Assembly: GCF_003344535.1 (NCBI RefSeq)
Contig: NZ_QPKS01000008.1
Span: 82,370 to 146,369 of the forward strand
Direction of reading: 5' to 3'
DNA length: 64,000 bases
DNA from: Exiguobacterium flavidum
GTDB taxonomy: Bacteria; Bacillota; Bacilli; Exiguobacteriales; Exiguobacteriaceae
Part shown: positions 1 through 8,783 of the stretch, in pieces
Numbering within the stretch: the first letter of the stretch is position 1
Layout of the letters: the number at the start of each line of letters is the position of its first letter
Position numbers and translations under genes: made by a program
Notes under the pieces: model-generated
Told to the model about the DNA's origin: nothing
The model's database searches: none
What the model saw: only the letters and a program-made list of their open reading frames with translations

Positions 1-373
1 CTCCGTAATAGGACGAATAGAGCGAATTCATCTGCGCGACGAATTCACGTTCTTCCGGAGTCTTCGCATTCTCAGCGAACCAGTCCGTCTTCTCCTTGAT
101 TCCGGCGCGGTACGATTCCACCTTTTCAAACGTCTTCTCGTCACCGAATATGACATAGCCGCGCAGACCGAACTGGACTTCCTGCCAGTCTTGCCAGAGG
201 TCGTTCGCACGTGCGTTTCGCTCACTCATCGTCGAAAGGCTCTCCTTCGACTCAGTGAGCTGACTTTCCGTATAATCGTAGACGAAAAGCGAAGTCAGTG
301 AGACTACTGCCAAGAGCGCGTAGAACACGGTCAATAGCTGTCGTCCGATTTTTTGGTTGATCCAGTCGAGCAT
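1..373 (-). CDS. Membrane sensor N-terminus with CHASE3-like domain (partial)
   Basis: Only the first 124 codons are present; the gene runs off the left edge. ATG at 371-373 follows an AAGGGGG ribosome binding site about 7 bases upstream. A membrane helix covers roughly residues 12-32. After it comes a predicted extracytoplasmic helical segment with an FGLRGYVIFGDE stretch, which resembles the 'RGYLLTGDE' core of CHASE3 domains. Such N-termini belong to histidine kinases, chemoreceptors or diguanylate cyclases; the output domain lies outside the window, so the class cannot be decided. The 118-base gap to the next gene shows no strong promoter motif. Confidence 0.6.
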   Translation of the reverse strand, partial: MLDWINQKIGRQLLTVFYALLAVVSLTSLFVYDYTESQLTESKESLSTMSERNARANDLWQDWQEVQFGLRGYVIFGDEKTFEKVESYRAGIKEKTDWFAENAKTPEEREFVAQMNSLYSSYYG

Positions 374-491
374 TCATTTTCCCCCTTGAAAGGGCCCCTC
401 TCCGACTACACATAGAAGAATCCTTCTTCATTCGAACAATACCGTTACAGTAACATAAATCACACTCTTTTTCCTAAAAAGATGCCCTCTC

Positions 492-1334
492 TCATTTCAC
501 CTTTTCCGGCTTCAATACCTTCTTCTCATGCTTCTGCCGCATACGTTCCGCGTTCAGCAGACCGCCGAGCATCAATACGACGGCAGACAGATAGAACCAG
601 GTCATCAGGACGATGATTCCGCCGAGCTGACCGTAGAGCCGGTCATAGCTTCCGAACTCCGCGTAGTAGGAGAACAACTCCGATACCCCCTGCCAGGCGA
701 CCGTCGCGAACAAGGCGCCAGGCATGACTTGGCGGATCGTCAGGCGGACGCTCGGAAGGATCCGGTACAACAGGATGAAGAACGCGAAGAGAAACAGCGA
801 ACCGAGTCCCCAGCGAAAGACGAACCAGATGTTCGATATCTGCGCGAGCGTGTCCGCGATCAGACTGAAATGCGCGACGAATCTCCGCGCGAGCTTCTCG
901 CTGACGGGGACGAGCAGGGACAGCGGCAAGATGACCATCAGTCCGAGCGTGAAGGCGAAATCCTGGAGCAAGCCCCGCCAGAATGGTGCCTTCCGGACGA
1001 CTTCGAGCGCATCGTTGAGCGAACGGACAAGCGACTGGACCGACATCGAGGCGAGCCAGAACGCAGCGACGAAGCTGAGCGATGCAACGCTCAGTCCTTC
1101 CTTGTCGAAGACGGTGATGATGCCCTCCTCGATCAACGCGTACGTCTCTGCCGGCGCGAACGGCCGTATCAGGCGCAAGACGTCCTCAGACGAATAAGGA
1201 AGGAAGCTGACGAGTTCGACTACGAAAAGCAGGAACGGAAACATGGATAACATAAGATAATAGGCCAACTGCGCCGATTTATCAAAGAACTGTTCGTTGA
1301 AGAATCGGGCAAAGACAGGTTTGATGAGCGACAT
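492..1334 (-). CDS. YihY/BrkB-family inner membrane protein
   Basis: This 280-residue protein has about six hydrophobic helices and the family's amphipathic N-terminus with AQLAYYLMLSMFPFLLF near residue 22. The late GGIIVLMTWFYLSAVVLMLGGLLNAE block is typical of the C-terminal helices of YihY/BrkB proteins (once called ribonuclease BN). Its length is normal for the family. The tail is basic (KHEKKVLKPEKVK). The true role is unknown; membrane transport or envelope function is usually suggested. It is the only gene between a sensor and a secreted protease, and appears monocistronic, with a hairpin upstream at 1417-1442. Confidence 0.85.
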   Translation of the reverse strand: MSLIKPVFARFFNEQFFDKSAQLAYYLMLSMFPFLLFVVELVSFLPYSSEDVLRLIRPFAPAETYALIEEGIITVFDKEGLSVASLSFVAAFWLASMSVQSLVRSLNDALEVVRKAPFWRGLLQDFAFTLGLMVILPLSLLVPVSEKLARRFVAHFSLIADTLAQISNIWFVFRWGLGSLFLFAFFILLYRILPSVRLTIRQVMPGALFATVAWQGVSELFSYYAEFGSYDRLYGQLGGIIVLMTWFYLSAVVLMLGGLLNAERMRQKHEKKVLKPEKVK

Positions 1335-1416
1335 TCAGTATACCTCGCTTTCTGTGGTGCGTATTTTCTTGTTCCCGTTCATTTGAACTCGTTAAACAAG
1401 CGAAGCGGCAAACAGA

Positions 1417-1442
1417 GACGGGCAGCTTGTCCGCTGCCCGTC
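1417..1442 (-). terminator. Hairpin terminator after the M30-like protease gene
   Basis: A perfect 10-bp stem (GACGGGCAGC / GCTGCCCGTC) with a TTGTCC loop overlaps the protease stop codon at 1441-1443. On the minus strand it is followed by a modest T-rich stretch (CTCTGTTTG). Confidence 0.65.
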
Positions 1443-3387
1443 ACCTCACGGCGATCACGCGCCGTTCGCTCTCTTGTTTCGCATCATCCACTGCATAGAG
1501 GACGAGGCGTGTCGCCTTCTTCTGTTTCGCGATTGGGATACTGTACGTACCATCCCGTGAAGCCGTCGCCTTCCCGAGCAGCCGACCTGAACGATAGAGA
1601 CGGACGACCGTTCCCGCCTCCGCCTTTCCGGTGACACGGACCGTCCGGGTCGTGACCCGGGCAGCGACCGGCTGAGCCGGCGGATCGATGTCGAACGTGC
1701 GGTAGTCGAGTGCGCCGTTCATCTGCTTGATCGGTTCCGTCGACTGTACGACGACCGCACCTCCGCCACGAAGCGACGCGGTCGTTCCGCGATGAATTTT
1801 TTGCGTGAGTGCTTCATTGAATAAAGTCCCGTTGAAGCTGTAGCGTCCTGCCTTTCCGTTCAGGAAAAGGGCAGCGCGAAAATTCGCCATGATATCGCCG
1901 AACGGAATCGTTCTTCCCGTCCGTTTCGCGAGCACTGCCTCGACCGCCCGGTAATCGTTTTCCGGTCGTCCGATGATTTCACCATACAGGCCCGCCATGC
2001 CGCCCGCCTGTCCACGGATGTACTGGCCGAACAGATAGGACAGCGCGTAGTTCGACAGCGTGTCGTTCCCGCCGTCCCAGTACAAGAGGGAGTGTCCTGA
2101 CGTGATCGCGTCAGACGTGTTGTAGTAATTGATCCGTTCATCGAGCGGTCTGCCCGTGTAGACTTGCTCCGCCGCCATCGCGAGCGCCTCGTCGAGCCAG
2201 AGCGACATCTCGCTCCCCTGCTCCTTGAAGACGTTCTCGTTGAAGTTGACCATATGCTGAAACTCGTGAGCGAGCGTCGAATAGGCGGACGTGACATCCC
2301 TTTTCGTCAACATCCCCATCGCAGGATAGGTGTCGATGTAGAACACTTCGCCCCGATTCGATCCTTCGAGGTTCGGAATCAAGTCCCCCGGCCAGAAGTA
2401 GCCGGCGACATATCCGCCTGATCCTGCGAAGCCGTCCTGTATGTCGTAGAGCAGGATGTTCGTCTTCCCGTCCCGATCGATGTCAGAGCTCTGACCGAAA
2501 TGGGTCGTCACAGCCGGCTCGATCCGGTCGTCGAACTCGTGCCCGATTTTCTCCGCCTGCTCAGGCGTCACCTGGTTTTGGTCGACCCAGACGTTCGCCT
2601 TCCTTCCGCTGTATCGCAACACCGGCTCAATCGAGGAGAACGTGTTCGTCTTGATGTTCATGACTGTGAAGATACGGCTTGACCCGGGCTTCGGCGGCGA
2701 GAACGACTGCTTACGGAAGCCGGCTGCGGTCCGTTTTTGCAGTAGCGCCTGACCGAGCCGGAAGTTGATATCCCGCTTATAAGGCTTCTGCCTGCTTTCT
2801 GACAGGACGTTCATGCCGAGCGGCTGTTTCCGCTCCCCGTCTGTCGACGTGTTGGTGATGATCGTATAGCGGTTGCCGGCCGGGACGGCCGGAGTACCGT
2901 TCCGGAGCTTGAACACGGCCGACCGTGTGTAGGAGCCATCCGTATTTCTCGCGAAAACGCCTACCCTGACGTACAGCTCATGGTTCGCAAAATCCGCATT
3001 CGAAATCGTTTTTCGATAGCTCCTTTCGCGGACGCCGAGCGAATCGACGCGCGTCGTGCCGACGAGTTTGAACGCGCCGCGCGCATACCGGTAGAACTCG
3101 ATTCCGAGATAGCGGTCCTTGTTTGCGCTCCGGTCGCTCGCATAAGCCAAGATCACCTCGGTCGCTTTGCTTCCGCGCTTCACGCTTTGAAGCGTGACCG
3201 TCTGAAGGGCAGACCGGCTGTCGACAAGACGTGCCGCGACACCCGCCGGCTTGACGAGGGGAATGTCCGACGCCTTTCCGGTCACACTCGTTCGAAATGG
3301 CTGTTCAGCTGACGCGCTATATTGAAATCCTCCAAGCACCAGTGCACCGCTGACGAGCAATGCCGCCATCCGTCTCATCTTCCCCAC
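1441..3387 (-). CDS. Secreted M30-like zinc metallopeptidase with C-terminal Ig-like domain
   Basis: A 648-residue exported protein. Residues 1-27 form a signal peptide ending SASA. The region around residue 374 carries the zinc motif HEFQH (HExxH), and about 25 residues later comes WLDEALAMAAEQ, whose Glu fits a third ligand, as in M30 (hyicolysin-like) and related peptidases. The last ~80 residues (from PAQPVAARVTTRTVRVTGKA) look like a bacterial Ig-like module with Gly-Thr-Val-Val-Arg-Leu strands. An alternative start is the ATG at 3378. Likely role: extracellular protein degradation. No gene partner is evident. Confidence 0.75.
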   Translation of the reverse strand: MGKMRRMAALLVSGALVLGGFQYSASAEQPFRTSVTGKASDIPLVKPAGVAARLVDSRSALQTVTLQSVKRGSKATEVILAYASDRSANKDRYLGIEFYRYARGAFKLVGTTRVDSLGVRERSYRKTISNADFANHELYVRVGVFARNTDGSYTRSAVFKLRNGTPAVPAGNRYTIITNTSTDGERKQPLGMNVLSESRQKPYKRDINFRLGQALLQKRTAAGFRKQSFSPPKPGSSRIFTVMNIKTNTFSSIEPVLRYSGRKANVWVDQNQVTPEQAEKIGHEFDDRIEPAVTTHFGQSSDIDRDGKTNILLYDIQDGFAGSGGYVAGYFWPGDLIPNLEGSNRGEVFYIDTYPAMGMLTKRDVTSAYSTLAHEFQHMVNFNENVFKEQGSEMSLWLDEALAMAAEQVYTGRPLDERINYYNTSDAITSGHSLLYWDGGNDTLSNYALSYLFGQYIRGQAGGMAGLYGEIIGRPENDYRAVEAVLAKRTGRTIPFGDIMANFRAALFLNGKAGRYSFNGTLFNEALTQKIHRGTTASLRGGGAVVVQSTEPIKQMNGALDYRTFDIDPPAQPVAARVTTRTVRVTGKAEAGTVVRLYRSGRLLGKATASRDGTYSIPIAKQKKATRLVLYAVDDAKQESERRVIAVR

Positions 3388-3564
3388 CGCCTTCCGTGTT
3401 CCTTTCCTTCTATATCGGAAAAAATGGATTTCATTTGAAGAGTTTTTAAGGAAGGCTTCATTTTTTTAAAAGTTCCGCTTCTTCAGGCTGGCATCGGTCA
3501 CAGAGGGCCGGTACACTAGCAGAAGAGAAGAACCGTGCCGAAGAAGTAGAAAGGGCGTAATCAT

Positions 3565-4653
3565 GTGAGCAACATCCGAAGCGAAGCAGAACAATTCCTC
3601 AACACCTATTATGAAGAACTCGGTCTCGAAGGTATTGCCAATCGCATCAGTGAAGTCATCCGGGAAATCGAACGGACCGGGACCTACAGACAGACGGAAG
3701 AGGAACTCACTTACGGTGCGAAGCTCGCCTGGCGCAACAGCAACCGCTGCATCGGCCGCCTCGCGTGGGAGCAACTTCACGTCATCGACGCACGTGACGC
3801 CGCGACGCGGGAAGATGTCATTGACGTCCTCCTCTCGCACATCGAATATGCGACGAACGGCGGACGAATCCGCTCGACGCTGACCGTCCTTCCTGAGACT
3901 GTCCATCTGCTCAACCACCAGCTCATCCGTTATGCCGGCTACGAATCTGAGGAAGGTGTAATCGGCGATCCGGCATCGCTCGCTTTGACGGAACTATGTG
4001 AATCGCTCGGCTGGCGCGGAGCACGGACGGACTTCGACGTCCTGCCGCTCGTGATCGAGATCGATGGCGTCCGCTCACTGCACGAGATACCGGAAGAGCT
4101 CGTTTTAGAAGTCGACATCATTCACCCGGAACACGACCTGTTCGGAGGAACAAAGATCAAATGGTATGCCGTTCCGATGATCAGCGACATGATCCTCGAA
4201 ATCGGCGGCATCCGTTATCCGTGCGCCCCGTTCAATGGCTGGTACATGGGGACGGAGATCGGTGCCCGCAATCTCGCGGACGCAGACCGCTATGACCTGT
4301 TGCCCACTGTCGCGCGAAGTCTAGGGCTCAACACGTCGAAGGACCGGACACTCTGGAAGGACCGTGCCCTGATCGAACTGAATGGAGCTGTCCTCGACTC
4401 GTTCGAGCGCGCCGGTATCACGATCGTCGATCACCATACGGCAGCAAGGCAATTCGCCCGTTTCGAGAAGAACGAGAACGCCTGCGGCCGGGACGTGACC
4501 GGCGAATGGGCCTGGCTCGTCCCGCCGATCAGCGGTGCCTCGACGCATATGTTCCACAAGGACTATTCGAATGAGACGAAACGGCCGAACTTCTTTCCGC
4601 GCGAGGCGGTACCGGTTCGCTGTCCGTTCAGCATGGCAGGTGAACGGACATGA
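3565..4653 (+). CDS. nos: Bacterial nitric oxide synthase, oxygenase domain
   Basis: A 362-residue heme enzyme that makes NO from L-arginine using electrons from cellular reductases. The heme-thiolate Cys62 sits in WRNSNRCIGR. The substrate-binding stretch PFNGWYMGTEIGARNL holds the Glu that contacts the arginine guanidinium, and the C-terminal WLVPPISG...PNFF region matches the pterin and dimer site. No reductase domain is present, as in Bacillus NOS. Start is GTG at 3565, because the overlapping ATG (3563) is followed at once by a stop. The last four bases (ATGA) overlap the NUDIX gene, implying translational coupling. Confidence 0.95.
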   Translation: MSNIRSEAEQFLNTYYEELGLEGIANRISEVIREIERTGTYRQTEEELTYGAKLAWRNSNRCIGRLAWEQLHVIDARDAATREDVIDVLLSHIEYATNGGRIRSTLTVLPETVHLLNHQLIRYAGYESEEGVIGDPASLALTELCESLGWRGARTDFDVLPLVIEIDGVRSLHEIPEELVLEVDIIHPEHDLFGGTKIKWYAVPMISDMILEIGGIRYPCAPFNGWYMGTEIGARNLADADRYDLLPTVARSLGLNTSKDRTLWKDRALIELNGAVLDSFERAGITIVDHHTAARQFARFEKNENACGRDVTGEWAWLVPPISGASTHMFHKDYSNETKRPNFFPREAVPVRCPFSMAGERT

Positions 4654-5102
4654 ACTATGTGGCGACCATCCGCGAAAAAATCGGCAACGACCCGCTCATC
4701 CTCGTCGGATCCGTCGTCCTCGTGATCAAAGACGGACAGATCCTGCTCGAGCAACGGACCGAACCGCTCGGACGATATGGACTGCCGGGCGGCTTGATGG
4801 AATGGGCCGAGTCCCCGGAAGAGACCGCTCGGCGCGAACTGTTCGAGGAGACCGGGCTCGACGCCGGAGAATTGAGGTTGCTCGGCGCCTACTCGGGTCC
4901 GAATTATGTCACGACGCTCAGGAACGGCGACGTCTTCCAGAGCGTCACGCTCGCCTACGTCGCCTCTCATGCGACAGGTATGCTTCAAGCAAGCGACGAA
5001 AGCCTGCGGCTCGATTACTTCCCGCTCGACGCATTGCCGCCGGACATGATCGGATCGCACGAACGTTTCATCGAAGACTACAAAAAGGCGCTGGCGGAAT
5101 GA
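4650..5102 (+). CDS. NUDIX hydrolase coupled to nos
   Basis: A 150-residue NUDIX pyrophosphohydrolase. The NUDIX box is complete: G-x5-E-x7-REL-x-EE-x-GL in GGLMEWAESPEETARRELFEETGL (the first G near residue 50), so Mg2+-binding Glu residues are present. Substrates of this family are nucleoside diphosphates linked to another group, including oxidised nucleotides; the specific one cannot be read from sequence. The ATG lies inside the nos stop (ATGA overlap), so the two proteins are probably made together. The 3' end of the coding sequence also forms part of a terminator for the opposite permease gene. Confidence 0.9.
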   Translation: MNYVATIREKIGNDPLILVGSVVLVIKDGQILLEQRTEPLGRYGLPGGLMEWAESPEETARRELFEETGLDAGELRLLGAYSGPNYVTTLRNGDVFQSVTLAYVASHATGMLQASDESLRLDYFPLDALPPDMIGSHERFIEDYKKALAE

Positions 5103-5119
5103 TGATTCCGCACAGCGCC
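5082..5119 (-). terminator. Terminator of the APC permease gene, inside the NUDIX 3' end
   Basis: Arms GGCGCTGGCGGAAT and ATTCCGC-A-CAGCGCC pair over 14 bp with one bulged base and a GATG loop. On the minus strand the stem is followed by TTTTTG. It overlaps the NUDIX stop codon and separates the two convergent genes. Confidence 0.8.
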
Positions 5120-5135
5120 TTCCTACTATCCAATA

Positions 5136-6524
5136 TCATTGATGAAGATTCGAACGTCTGCGACCGTAGCCGAAGTAGATCAAGAGACCGATGCCGGTCC
5201 AGATGAAGAAAGCGATCCACGTGAAACCGGCGAGGTTCGTCATCAACAGGAAGCACGCGAGCACCGACAGGATCGGCAGGACCGGAACGAACGGCACTTT
5301 GAAGACCCGTTTCATGTCCGGCTGCGTCTTACGCAGGATGATGATCGCGACCGAAATCAGAGCGAACGCGGCGAGCGTCCCGATGTTGATCAGCTCAGCG
5401 AGCGTCCCGAGCGGTACGAAGCCAGCGAGGAGTGCTGCGATCGTGCCGAGGATCCACGTCGCCTTGACCGGCGTGTGCGTCTTCTCATCGACGTCGGAGA
5501 AGACGGCCGGAAGGAGACCGTCACGGCTCATCGCGAACAGGAGGCGAATCAAGCCGTACGTCATGACGAGGATGACCGTCGTCATCCCGACGATCGCTCC
5601 AAGGTCGACGAAACCTGCGACCCAGTCCTGACCGGCGACTTTCAATGCGAGCGAGACCGGGCTGTCGACACCTTCGAACTGTTTGAACGGCACGATACCG
5701 ACCATGATGGCGGAGACGATGACGTAGAGGACAGTGACGATCGCTAGCGACCCGAGGATACCGATCGGCAAGTTGCGGCCCGGATCCTTGACCTCTTCAG
5801 CAGCCGATGTGACGGCGTCGAATCCAAGATAGGCGAAGAAGGCAATGGCTGACGCCTGCAGGATACCGCTTACGCCGAACGGTGCGAATGGCTGATAGTT
5901 ACCCGGCTCGACGTACCAGATGCCGACGACGATGAACAGGATGACGACCGCCACCTTGACGAGCACCATGATGTTGTTGATGCGCTTCGTCTCCTTGATG
6001 CCGCGAGACAACAGGAGCGTGATGACCATCAAGACGGCAAACGCCGGCAGGTTGAAGTAGGTCGTCTCCCCCGGAACAGCACCAGGGGCAGCCGTCAGGA
6101 TCTTCGGCAATTCAAGACCGAATCCTGCGAGCAGCGACTGGAAGTAGCCTGACCACCCCGTCGCGACGGCACTTGCCGCGAGACCGTATTCAAGGAGGAG
6201 ATCCCAGCCGATGATCCAGGCGATCAGTTCCCCGAGCGTCGCGTATGTGTACGTATAGACGCTCCCTGAGACTGGAATCATGGAGGAGAACTCAGCGTAA
6301 CAGAGGGCAGCGAGCGCACAGACGATCGCCGAAATGATGAATGAGACCGGCAAGGCAGGACCGGCGTAAAGTGCTCCTGTTCCTGTCAGGACGAAAATCC
6401 CCGTCCCGATGATCGCTCCGATTCCGAGGAGCACGAGGTCGATCCCTGACAAATGACGCGCGAGCTTCGAATGGCTTCCAGCGTCCAACATGACGCTGAC
6501 ATCTTTCTTACGCAATAAACTCAT
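5136..6524 (-). CDS. APC-family amino acid permease
   Basis: About 462 residues with 12 or so membrane helices. The N-terminal motif LVLLGIGAIIGTGIFVLTG and the later AFFAYLGFDAVTSAAEEVKDPGRNLP are hallmarks of APC permeases of the cationic-amino-acid type (YfnA/CAT group). The ATG at 6524 is favoured over the in-frame GTG at 6536, because GGGTG lies 9 bases before it and nothing suitable precedes the GTG. A small ORF with a good ribosome binding site ends 17 bases inside this gene. The substrate is not predictable with confidence; the family moves amino acids by proton or cation coupling. Confidence 0.88.
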   Translation of the reverse strand: MSLLRKKDVSVMLDAGSHSKLARHLSGIDLVLLGIGAIIGTGIFVLTGTGALYAGPALPVSFIISAIVCALAALCYAEFSSMIPVSGSVYTYTYATLGELIAWIIGWDLLLEYGLAASAVATGWSGYFQSLLAGFGLELPKILTAAPGAVPGETTYFNLPAFAVLMVITLLLSRGIKETKRINNIMVLVKVAVVILFIVVGIWYVEPGNYQPFAPFGVSGILQASAIAFFAYLGFDAVTSAAEEVKDPGRNLPIGILGSLAIVTVLYVIVSAIMVGIVPFKQFEGVDSPVSLALKVAGQDWVAGFVDLGAIVGMTTVILVMTYGLIRLLFAMSRDGLLPAVFSDVDEKTHTPVKATWILGTIAALLAGFVPLGTLAELINIGTLAAFALISVAIIILRKTQPDMKRVFKVPFVPVLPILSVLACFLLMTNLAGFTWIAFFIWTGIGLLIYFGYGRRRSNLHQ

Positions 6525-6642
6525 ACTCTTCTTCACCCGAACTTTCTCTTTTTTCTGAATATTCGAACCATTGTTCGATTAACTTCTTCATCATAACAAA
6601 GACCCGTTGCTTTTTCAGCCAAGGTCGTCTGTGTTTATTCAC
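6508..6642 (-). CDS. Possible 44-residue small ORF or leader overlapping the permease start
   Basis: A GTG at 6640-6642 follows a strong ribosome binding site (ATAGGAG, 8 bases). The peptide begins MNKHRRPWLKKQRVF, is rich in Lys/Arg at its start and acidic at its end (SSGEEEYEF). It ends 17 bases inside the permease gene in another frame, an arrangement typical of translational coupling or leader peptides. No family is recognised. It could be a real small protein, a regulatory upstream ORF, or chance. An in-frame extension to 6705 lacks a ribosome binding site. Confidence 0.4.
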   Translation of the reverse strand: MNKHRRPWLKKQRVFVMMKKLIEQWFEYSEKRESSGEEEYEFIA

Positions 6643-6733
6643 AAAGAGTTCTCCTATTTTTTGTTTCTCACCCCAACGCATATATGCATACATGCGGTGA
6701 AGCATCGGGCAAACGCTCTCATCTCCTGATACA

Positions 6734-6760
6734 GCAAAACCTCCGTCCGAAGACGAAGGT
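6734..6760 (-). terminator. Terminator after the TM-helix-repeat protein gene
   Basis: Arms CCTCCGTC and GACGAAGG pair (one G-T) around CGAA. On the minus strand the hairpin is followed by TTTTGCTG. Confidence 0.75.
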
Positions 6761-6781
6761 TCTGCGCTTGTTCAATTCACA

Positions 6782-8593
6782 TCAAGGACGATTCAAGTCA
6801 TCCGGACGATCCATCGGATGATCGAGGTTCGGTCCTTCCTGTGGTGCGTCCGGCTTGAGTGGATAATCATCCTTTTGAGCCAGGTCGTTCTCCGGCAACG
6901 CGCCTTTTGGCGTACCGTGCGTCGTCTCGGAAGAACCGGTCGAAGACGACGGTTTGCTGTCCGGCGTCACATCGTCAGCCGCTTTCTGGGCTGCGCCCTT
7001 CGCTGCCGATTTCAAGTCCTGTTTAGGCATCGACGGAGTCGACTTCGGCAGGTTCACTGTGTTGACTTCCGTTGCTTCTGCCTTCTTCTCAAGTTTGTCG
7101 AGATAACGCGATGCATTGTCGCGTCCGCCAAGACCGAAGGCAAGACCGAATGCGAGGGCGACTGCACCAAGAATCAGTACGAACGCTGCATTTACGATCG
7201 TCGCCGCGACACCGAGTTGTCCGAGTGCCATGAAGACGGTAAGAGCGAGGATCGCATATTTCGCGACGTTGCTGAGAATACTCAGTTCAGAATGACCGAA
7301 CAATCCGTCCATCATCCGTTTGACGAGGTTCGCGACGATGATACCGACTGCGAGGATGACGATCGCCGTCAGGACGATCGGCAGGAACGCAAGGACAGCC
7401 CGCCCAAGGTCGACCATGAAGTCGAGTCCGATCAGGTTGAAGGCTTCGACGACGAACAGGACGATGATGACGATCTCAACAAGCGAACCGACGAGTGAAG
7501 ATGGGGAGATCGACGATTGCTTCGCATCCCAGTTACCGATTTTGAGATGCTTCGTCAGATTGTTGAAACCGAGTCGGGACAACAGATCCGTGACGAACTT
7601 CTTGACGAAGCGGCCGACATAGACCCCGACGAGAATCAACAGAACCCCGACGACGATATTCGGAATCATACCGAGGACATCGTTGAGCATGTTGATCGCC
7701 GGTTGCGAGATTCCTTTGATGTTCAGCTGATCGAGTGCCGAAATCGTGACCGGAATCAGGATGAGGATGAAGACGACGGTCCCGATGATCGATGAGATCG
7801 ATTTCGAATCCTCCTTATCCTCCGCGCTGACGTTGAAGCGGGCAAGGAACTTGTCCGTGCCGATTGCGTGCAGGAAGTTCGTGACGATGTCGCGGACGAT
7901 CTTCGCGACGATATAACCGATGATGAAGATCAATGCCGCCGCGATCAGACGCGGGATGAAAGCGAGGAACGATGAGAGCAATCCGCTGAACGGTTCCGAG
8001 ACGCTCTCGATGTTAAGTGCGCCGAGTACGCCCGGCAGGAACATGAGGAGGATCAGGTAAAAGACGATGTCCCCTGCGATTTTAGGATACTGGGTCATCC
8101 CTTGTTGATCCTTCATGAATTTGCTTGAACGCACACGTTCCGACTGCATCAGCTTGTTGCCGAGCTTGACGATCACCGCACGCAGTACGACTGCAAGGAT
8201 GTAAGCAAGCAACAGGATGAGGCCTGCCTGCAGGATGTTCGGGATCGCACCGAGCAGCGTTTCCATCGTGTCCGCAAGCGGACCTGCGATGATGGCAAGG
8301 TTCAGAATGTTGAAGACGAGAATCAAGACGAAGATCATCAAAATCCAGAAGATGACAGTCGCAATGATTTTCTCAGGCGTCCACTTCTTTTTCTTCGGAG
8401 GCGGTGCGCCCTCCTTTTGGGGTGACAGCTTGTGCACGACTCCCGACTTCTCGAGTGCCTTTTGGATACCGTTCGCGATCAGCTTCGCGACAAGCCAGCC
8501 GATCAGGAAGACGACGATCGCGAGCAGGAGATTTCCCACATCGTTCAGGATGCCTCCAGTGTCGATCGTAGTCCCATTCCACCAATTTCGCAT
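6782..8593 (-). CDS. Membrane protein with repeated TM-helix (mechanosensitive-channel-like) units
   Basis: A 603-residue protein with five or more copies of a repeated unit: a long hydrophobic helix followed by an IVAKLI-x(2)G/D-like amphipathic segment. Examples are FLIGWLVAKLIANGIQKALEK, IFIIGYIVAKIVRDIVTNFL and ILVGVYVGRFVKKFVTDLL. This is the 'conserved TM helix' repeat found in CmpX and MscS-related proteins. The last ~110 residues are polar and disordered (KDDYPLKPDAP, MDRPDDLNRP). It lacks a clear MscS beta-domain, so the channel call is tentative. A strong ribosome binding site (AAAGGAGCG) precedes the ATG. It appears monocistronic with its own terminator. Confidence 0.75.
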   Translation of the reverse strand: MRNWWNGTTIDTGGILNDVGNLLLAIVVFLIGWLVAKLIANGIQKALEKSGVVHKLSPQKEGAPPPKKKKWTPEKIIATVIFWILMIFVLILVFNILNLAIIAGPLADTMETLLGAIPNILQAGLILLLAYILAVVLRAVIVKLGNKLMQSERVRSSKFMKDQQGMTQYPKIAGDIVFYLILLMFLPGVLGALNIESVSEPFSGLLSSFLAFIPRLIAAALIFIIGYIVAKIVRDIVTNFLHAIGTDKFLARFNVSAEDKEDSKSISSIIGTVVFILILIPVTISALDQLNIKGISQPAINMLNDVLGMIPNIVVGVLLILVGVYVGRFVKKFVTDLLSRLGFNNLTKHLKIGNWDAKQSSISPSSLVGSLVEIVIIVLFVVEAFNLIGLDFMVDLGRAVLAFLPIVLTAIVILAVGIIVANLVKRMMDGLFGHSELSILSNVAKYAILALTVFMALGQLGVAATIVNAAFVLILGAVALAFGLAFGLGGRDNASRYLDKLEKKAEATEVNTVNLPKSTPSMPKQDLKSAAKGAAQKAADDVTPDSKPSSSTGSSETTHGTPKGALPENDLAQKDDYPLKPDAPQEGPNLDHPMDRPDDLNRP

Positions 8594-8741
8594 TTGGTCA
8601 CGCTCCTTTATCGTTTTTAAGATGATAGAGAAATATTTCAGACATTTAGATAATCCCCTTCATCAGAAAATGGTAAACGGAGGATTCGCAGTCAGTTTCA
8701 GCTTATTTCAGGAAAAACACGGCAACATCCTGCTCCAACCG

Positions 8742-8777
8742 AAAAGACCAGGTCCCGGATAGTTCCGTTTCCTGGTC
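8742..8777 (-). terminator. Terminator of the ABC exporter operon
   Basis: Arms GACCAGG and CCTGGTC with an inner CGGA/TCCG pairing form a hairpin. On the minus strand it is followed by TTTTCGG. It lies just past the end of the second exporter gene. Confidence 0.8.
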
Positions 8778-8783
8778 CTTCCC

